Source of the DNA: Kingdonia uniflora
Taxonomy: Eukaryota; Streptophyta; Magnoliopsida; Ranunculales; Circaeasteraceae
DNA length: 64,000 bases
Direction of reading: 5' to 3'
NCBI GenBank assembly: GCA_014058105.1
Contig: JACGCM010001798.1
Span: 1,706,001-1,770,000, forward strand
Shown here one piece after another: positions 57,390-64,000 of this stretch. How positions within the stretch are numbered: position 1 is the stretch's first letter; each line of letters opens with the position of its first letter. The translations under genes and the position numbers were made by a program. Below the pieces are notes generated by a model that was not told where the DNA came from, did no database searches, and worked only from the letters and a program-made list of their open reading frames with translations.

Positions 57390-57857
57390 GGGGATAGAGG
57401 GACTTGAACCCTCACAATTTTTAAAGTTGACAAATTTTCCTCTTACTATAAATTTCATTGTTGCCGGTATTGATATTGACATGTAGAATGGGACTCTATC
57501 TTTATTCTCATCCGATGAGTCAGTTTTTCAAAAGATCTATCAGATTATGGAGTGATTGATTTGATCAGTGAATATTAAATTCTTCCTTCAACTATGTATA
57601 GAGGGACTTCCTTTCTCAAGTTTCTATAGAAGGAATCCTCTACCAACCCAGTCAACTCCATTCGTTAGAACAACTTCCGTTGAGTCTCTGCACCTATTCT
57701 TTGTTTATTCTCGTTTTATGAAACCAGGATTTGGCTCAGGATTGCCCATTTTTAATTCCAGGGTTTCTCTGAATTTGAAAGCTATCACTTAGTAGGTTTC
57801 CATACCAAGGCTCAATCCAATCAAGTCCGTAGTGTCTACCGATTTCGCCATATCCCC
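57390..57857 (-). pseudogene. trnL-UAA: trnL-UAA with group I intron (plastid-derived)
   Basis: 5' exon 57857-57823 (35 bases, begins GGGGATATGGCGAAATCGG), intron about 57822-57439, 3' exon to 57390 ending CAAGTCCCTCTATCCCC. The anticodon stem in the 3' exon is altered (TTTGTCAAC in place of the expected TCCGTCGAC). The intron is about 384 bases, shorter than usual. Confidence 0.82.
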
Positions 57858-58585
57858 TTTTTTGAGACTAGGATCCTATTGGGATGTCATCCCCCTCTCT
57901 CATTCCTCTCTTTCAGTTATGCTGGAACTGTTTGATTTTTTAGATATGGATTCGTGTATCGAAAAAGTTTTTGTGTTTAGTACTAATTGGACTTTTTTTT
58001 TATCTTCTTTCATATCTATCGGAGGGACCGATATTTGGTCCAATCAAAAATGATTCTATCATTGATCTATCTACAATTCAATATGGATGAACATATGCCA
58101 CATGTGTATGCCTCTCTTCCTATCATTTTTAGCGCGCGGTTTGGGATAGTCAAACGGTCGATTCATTTTTTTTGTCTTATCCCCATCCTTCCGAAAAGAC
58201 CAGAGGATGTCTTATTATGATCTAGATTGTATCCTTTATCCTTATGTTTTCCTTTCCTTATTAGGACAAATGGGGCAAATTTTTTATAGAGATCCTCTTA
58301 TATAAATTTATATGTCGTTTTTTTTCTATTAATATTTTCTAATACTAAAATTTAGTATAAGAATTCTTTTTTTTAGAATAATAAAGATTATTATAATAAT
58401 ATCTGTCATTATATTTCAGAATCTATTTCTAGTCTTTCTATAGAAACTATATTATATATATTATAATATAATGATTATGAAATAATGAATATTTTCATAT
58501 TTATTATGAAATTATGAAGAAATGAAGAACTTAAATCCGAGTAGTTCATTAAATTCCTATGCATAACATAGTTTATGTTATGTGA
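57858..58585. other. trnT-trnL plastid spacer
   Basis: Very AT-rich in its right half (58290-58540). Open frames here are chance frames of spacer DNA. Confidence 0.7.
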
Positions 58586-58658
58586 GCCCGCTTAGCTCAG
58601 AGGTTAGATCATCGCATTTGTAATGAGATGGTCATCGGTTCGATTCCGATAGCTGGTT
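58586..58658 (+). pseudogene. trnT-UGU: trnT-UGU (plastid-derived)
   Basis: 73 bases beginning GCCCGCTTAGCTCAGAGG with TTTGTAA anticodon loop and GGTTCGATTCC arm. Two changes (AGATC for AGAGC, GAGATGG for GCGATGG) weaken the D and anticodon stems, and the acceptor 3' strand is also altered. Confidence 0.82.
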
Positions 58659-58973
58659 TTTTTTTCTCTTTTTTTTACATAAATAATGTCTTCTTTAAAT
58701 CTAGGAATATTGAAAAATTCTTTTTCTTTTTTCTTCAAAGGTGACTTATCCATTATGACGTAGAAACTTCCAACTATGAATAAAAACTGATTGGAGCAAT
58801 TAGTTCTCTGCAAAACAAATAAAGAAAATGACCCCTAAATATCCAAAAGTGTCTGTATATTAATACAATTCATCTCATTTTTCTTTGTAGTATAGTACTA
58901 TAAAGGGTATTTCGCTTCGTTCATCATTTAGTTCAGTCTTTATTTAGATTAATTCTGTAAAAAAGGAGTATTT
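58659..58973. other. rps4-trnT plastid spacer
   Basis: AT-rich spacer with poly-T tracts. AGGAG about 10 bases before the rps4 ATG is the remnant ribosome-binding site. Confidence 0.6.
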
Positions 58974-59578
58974 ATGTCTCGTTATCGAGGGCCTCATTTT
59001 AAAAAAATATGCCGTCTGGGGGCTTTACTGGGACTAACTAGTAAAAGACCTCGGCTGGAAAGTAATCGTAGAAAACAATCGCGTTCCGTGAAAAGATCTC
59101 AATATCGTATTCGTCTTGAAGAAAAATAAAAATTGCGATTTCATTATGGTCCGACAGAGAGACAATTACTTAAATACGTTTGTATCGCTGGAAAAAAAAA
59201 GGGGGAACTGGTCAGGTTTTACTACAATTACTTGAAATGCGTTTGGATAACATCCTTTTTCGATTGGGTATGGCTTCGACCATTCCCGGAGCCCGACAAT
59301 TAGTTAACCATAGACATATTTTAGTTAATGGTCGTAGAGTGGATATACCAAGTTATCGTTGTAAACCCCGGGATATTATTACAACAAGGGATGAACAAAA
59401 ATCCAAAACTCTGATTCAAAATTATCTTGATTTAACCCCCCAGGAGGAATTGCCAAAACACTTGACTCTTCACTCATCCCAATATAAAGGAGTAGTCAAT
59501 CAAATAATAGATAGTAAGTGGGTCAGTTTAAAAATAAATGAGTTGCTAGTCGTAGAATATTATTCCCGTCAGGCTTGA
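58974..59578 (+). pseudogene. rps4: rps4 (plastid-derived), stop and frameshift
   Basis: Starts [20 protein letters not shown]. Codon 52 is TAA (59127-59129) where CAA is expected. A net one-base loss lies near the A-run at about 59193; the rest reads cleanly to [17 protein letters not shown] and TGA at 59576-59578. The length, 605 bases, is one less than the usual 606. The S4 RNA-binding part ([20 protein letters not shown]) is well kept. Confidence 0.9.
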
Positions 59579-59850
59579 ACCTAACTAATCCCAAAGTAAA
59601 TCAACCTTAGGTTTAGGTAAGGGATTTGATTTTTATTTTTTCTCCTAACTCATGTCTCATAAATCAGATCAGCGGGGATATTTTATCATTTTGCGGCTCG
59701 TTTCAGGATTTTGCTTACCACGGTAATTCTAATTTGGAATAGAAAATCTATATCAAGGAAAGGTGTAATTGTTGGAATAATAGTATCTATTGTTATTTGA
59801 TTTGATTCATTGCGGTCAGTAACGTTCGTGAATTAGGTGAAGGTACAGAA
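59579..59850. other. rps4-trnS plastid spacer
   Basis: Spacer sequence without coding capacity. Confidence 0.6.
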
Positions 59851-59935
59851 GGTAAGAGAGGGATTCGAACCCTCGGTAAACAAAGCCTACATAGCATTTC
59901 CAATGCTACATCTTCAACCACTCATCCATCTCTCC
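59851..59935 (-). pseudogene. trnS-GGA: trnS-GGA (plastid-derived)
   Basis: Minus-strand sequence starting GGAGAGATGGATGAGTGG with TTGGAAA anticodon loop and GGTTCGAATCCC arm, ending TCTTACC. Two bases shorter than the usual 87, with changes in the D arm and variable arm. Confidence 0.85.
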
Positions 59936-60797
59936 TACGTAATCTTCTTAGTATTACATTACTCAAAAACTGAGTGAATAGCGAATCATTCATATTATTG
60001 CAGTAGTAATATAGGTATGATCCATCAATCATAACAATGGTAAATAAAAAAAATGTAAAAATTTTTGTCAAAGAAGATCTTACTTCGAGTCTCAAAGGAT
60101 AAAAAATAAAAATTTTATTTTCAAAAACCTTTAATGTTTAGCAAGACGATAGATCCTGCCTTTTATTATTATTATTATGATATTTATACCTATATTGGAT
60201 TGGATTAAACCAATGAATTGGAACGAATTAACCTAATTTTATACTATGATTACATTTATATCTTGGTCCTATTTAGACTAAGGTCCCATGGAGATTCAAA
60301 AACCCTTTCTAGTTTAAGATTTCTAAACAACAATTCCTTTGCCCAGAGATCTATTACAAATTGAGGAATCATCCCAGGCATTTTTATCTTTAAATTGTAT
60401 GGTATATACACGCTATGCACACAAAATAGATGGTTATTCTATTTTCATTTGAATCATAGACTGAATAATTCTTCTAATATTTTTCCCTTTTGGATGATAA
60501 TCTAATCAAAACTTCTCGTGTTATCCTAACTTATAGGAAAACTTCCTAAATTCTTCAACCTCGATGAAATTGTAATAGTTCCATTCATTGGTATATTACT
60601 ACATTTGGATGAAATTCCATCAGATTTAAAACTTTCCTATCGATCCACGTAAAAAAGGAACAATTTTAGTGTAAAGTCCACATCTTTTTTTAGAACAAGT
60701 CTGCTTTTATGTTATTTCGTGCTGCAAAATGCCTTTCTTTGTGGAATTATTTTCCCAGGAGAGGTAATAAGAAGAATTATAGAATGGATTGTTAACT
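59936..60797. other. trnS-ycf3 plastid spacer
   Basis: A/T-rich non-coding DNA expected between these genes. No separate feature is seen. Confidence 0.65.
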
Positions 60798-62778
60798 ATG
60801 CCTAGATCACGAATAAAAGGAAATTTTATTGATAAAACTTTTTCAATTGTAGCCAATATCTTATTGCGAATAATTCCGACAACTTCAGGAGAAAAAGAGG
60901 CATTTACCTATTACAGAGATGGTGCGATTTGATTATGTTTATTTAGTGTTCTCAGTCTTATGAGAAAGACACATGATTTGGGATAGAAAATTTTTTTATT
61001 GAAAGAAACCTACGCTTGTTGAAGGTAAAGTTTGGAAATAGAACAATTCCTTCTGTCGTGTTTCCTCGATTGATGCGGCCTCAGATGCTTCAATTGTCGA
61101 TTAGAGTCTTGAGCGAAATGTTACACCTATAGAGGTTCTATATATTAGAGGTTAATCCTTTTCCACTAGTCCCAATAGGCAGCATAGGGGAAGAAGCACT
61201 ACACCTAGGAATCAACAACACAAAAATTTTGTTATAAATTATCTCCTTTCCTTATTGGGATCGGGACTAAAAAGAATGGTTGGGACAACAAACATCCATC
61301 TCGTTCGTACTTTGGATACCCGCATAACCATCGAAGACCGTTGAAGTGACTAATTCTTGGAAATAAGGGCGTTGAGAACAAAGAAATTGTTGGAGTTACT
61401 TTTTCTATCTAACACTAATACACTTGGTGTTAAGAAAAGACATTTTGCAGTTGGGTTGGCTAGAGATTTATTGTAAAAACGCTAGCCCCTGTTAGTTCAT
61501 AATAAAAATATTTCAATATTTTTTGATTCCATGGATCATATGGATCATTATGCACAGAAGGGAGGAGCCGTATGAAGTGAAAATATCATGTACAGTTCTG
61601 CAACGGAAATTCTTTGAATAGAATAAATAGCCATAACAGATGTCAACTCAATCCAAAGGAAATTATGTGGAAGCTTTACAGAATTATTATGAAGCTATGC
61701 GACTAGAAATTGATCCCTATGATCGAAGTTATATACTCTATAATATAGGCCTTATCCACACAAGCAATGGAGAATATACGAAAGCTTTGGAATATTATTT
61801 CTGGGCACTAGAACGAAACCCTTTCTTACCACAAGCTTTTAATAATATGGCTGTGATCTGTCATTACGTGGGACTATCTCTACTATAGAAAGAAGAAAAA
61901 AAAAAGATTCAATCCATTAGTAGATACTAGAAAGAAAATAGGCTTTCTACATATGTATCGTACAAAACAATGATTTTTATCAGCTGTAGCAAAGAAAGAA
62001 ACTTCATAGAAGCCGAACTATGAAAAAATGGATATGCCTAAAATACTATAATTCTATGGATAAAAAATCTAATTGATAGAGAGGAAGCACCGTAAAGATC
62101 AATTAGGGCATTTTGGGGCCGATACAATAAGAACTGCTTATTTTGATCTCATGATACGAGATCAAAATTAGGAATCCACTTATGTAATAGAGTTGATCCA
62201 CTAAGATAGTGAGCAGCGGTGTAGCATCAGATCCCAAAAATAGTAGGTCTTTTCTTTCTTTTGAAGGAAGGTCTTTTTCAAGGATTCTATATGAATTTTT
62301 ATATGAAATCGAGATAGTTACCTTTCAGAAAATTGTAATGATAGCGGGAGATGCCTACGCTTCTTTCTTCTGAAGGTGGGAGAAAAGATAAAACTGATTA
62401 TGAATTGATTAATTAAATCAAAATTCAAGTTTGAAACTTATGTAAATGCAATTAATCTATTCTGGTTAACCCAATAAAAAATTGGCTAAATTTACGACAA
62501 ATATTTTTTATTTGGAATAGAGGAAACTAAGATGGGATACCAAACATAATTGACTGCTGAGCCGTATGAGGTAGGAAACTCTCAAGTACGGTTCTAAGGA
62601 AAGGAATTGACCCACCTATTCCGACCGAGGAGAACAGGCCATTCGACAGGGAGATCCCAAAATTGCAGAGGCTTGGTTCGATCAAGCTGCTGAGTATTGG
62701 AAATAAGCTATAACGCTTACTCCAGGTAATTATATTGAAGCGCATAATTGGTTGAAGATCACGAGGCGGTTTGAATAA
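60798..62778 (+). pseudogene. ycf3: ycf3 / pafI, three exons with two group II introns (plastid-derived)
   Basis: Exons 60798-60921, 61638-61867 and 62626-62778 total 507 bases, the full 168-residue length. Exon 1 begins [20 protein letters not shown]; exon 2 carries TPR units ([40 protein letters not shown]); exon 3 ends NWLKITRRFE. Introns start GTGCG and GTGGG and end in AC, as in group II. A TAA at 62704-62706 replaces the expected CAA in exon 3. In plastids the product assists photosystem I assembly. Confidence 0.9.
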
Positions 62779-63361
62779 TAACACTATATATTTTTTTAGA
62801 CGGATCCATGAATCAAATAAAATAGATCATTCCTCTGGGAAGATCCAATGAAGAATTTCATTATATCCTTTGTAAAATCATTCCATTTCGTCTGGTACCT
62901 CGTAGGTGTAAACGATACGTGGTAGAATACAGAAAAAATACCCTTCTACTGAATGAGTAAATCTAGATACTGGGATCTCTCTTATTAATGACTGCTCCAG
63001 TGGTTTGGAATAGAGTAATACGTTCGATGTAAGATATGAAGTAGCTCCATCTTGGCACTTATACATTGAGATATACATACACTAGGTCACACCAAAATTT
63101 TCTTTTTGCATCAAGTTAAGGCTGGGAAAGGGTTTTCCAAGATTATAAAGGTCTGTTGGGCGCCTCATGGCTATGTCATAATAGATCTGAACACTCGCCC
63201 TGGATTGACTTCCAGATCATAATTGATCTAGTGAATAACTAAAGAAAATATATAGATGAGAGAAAGAAAGGAACTAATTAGAACTATCTTTCAGAAGTTC
63301 ACTAATTACTTGACTGTTGGCGGGTCTCTTTGTATGTGTTGTCCGGAAAGAGGAGGACTCA
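62779..63361. other. ycf3-psaA plastid spacer
   Basis: Spacer and psaA leader; no other gene. Confidence 0.65.

Positions 63362-64000
<639 letters not shown>

Noticed and set aside
57568..58220. Frames of 73-77 codons near trnL
   Set aside because: They are chance frames in the trnL intron and the plastid spacer.

Overview
This window is eudicot nuclear DNA. It holds three real-looking nuclear genes with introns and GT-AG junctions. They sit among many layers of transposable elements, followed by a decayed plastid DNA insertion at the right edge. I cannot name the species. The evidence for a plant nucleus is the gene content (cytosolic ribosomal protein eL30, a plant CID-domain protein, a short-chain dehydrogenase), the plant-specific mobile families (plant mobile domain genes, PIF/Harbinger with a Myb-like partner, Ty1/copia, Ty3/gypsy, hAT, MULE), and a nuclear plastid insertion (NUPT) riddled with stop codons.

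Layout. 1-4085: a broken Harbinger-type Myb-like/NAM-associated gene and a broken plant mobile domain (PMD) gene, both on the minus strand. 4490-11287: an apparent PIF/Harbinger-bounded region holding a second PMD gene, an unrecognised ORF, a broken DDE transposase and a second Myb-like gene. 11288-13200: a tandem array, a SINE-like unit and unassigned DNA. 13211-23311: the eL30 gene. Its five exons give an intact 112-residue frame, but intron 3 is 9,483 bp and contains a small terminal-inverted-repeat element and a Ty3/gypsy element (A) with a second gypsy element (B) nested in its gag. 24978-31349: a Tourist-like MITE split by a 6-kb hAT element that also carries a GRF zinc-finger ORF. 32226-39022: an RPRD1-type CID gene (7 coding exons, 502 residues); intron 2 holds a hAT-like element that carries a disease-resistance LRR fragment. 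40656-43603: a three-exon short-chain dehydrogenase on the opposite strand, tail to tail with the CID gene. 44005-56360: a solo copia LTR, an intact copy of the same MITE family, a third gypsy element (C) nested in a copia LTR, decayed copia pol, and a decayed MULE transposase. 56405-64000: a plastid segment in ndhK-ndhJ-trnL-trnT-rps4-trnS-ycf3-psaA order, without trnF, running off the window.

Insertion order can be read directly from target-site duplications: AATCT for A, ATCGT/ACCGT for B, ATATG for C, CTCCAAAG for the hAT, AGCCTTCA/AGCTTTCA for the LRR-carrying element, and GTTAT for the solo LTR. Only the three exon-intron genes look able to encode full-length proteins. Nearly all transposon coding sequence is interrupted. 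The exceptions are partial: a 651-codon internally deleted gypsy frame and the short unrecognised ORF at about 7.3 kb. No wholly new system is proven. The best candidates for a second look are the PMD gene inside Harbinger-like ends, the unknown ORF beside it, and the gene-fragment-carrying hAT elements.
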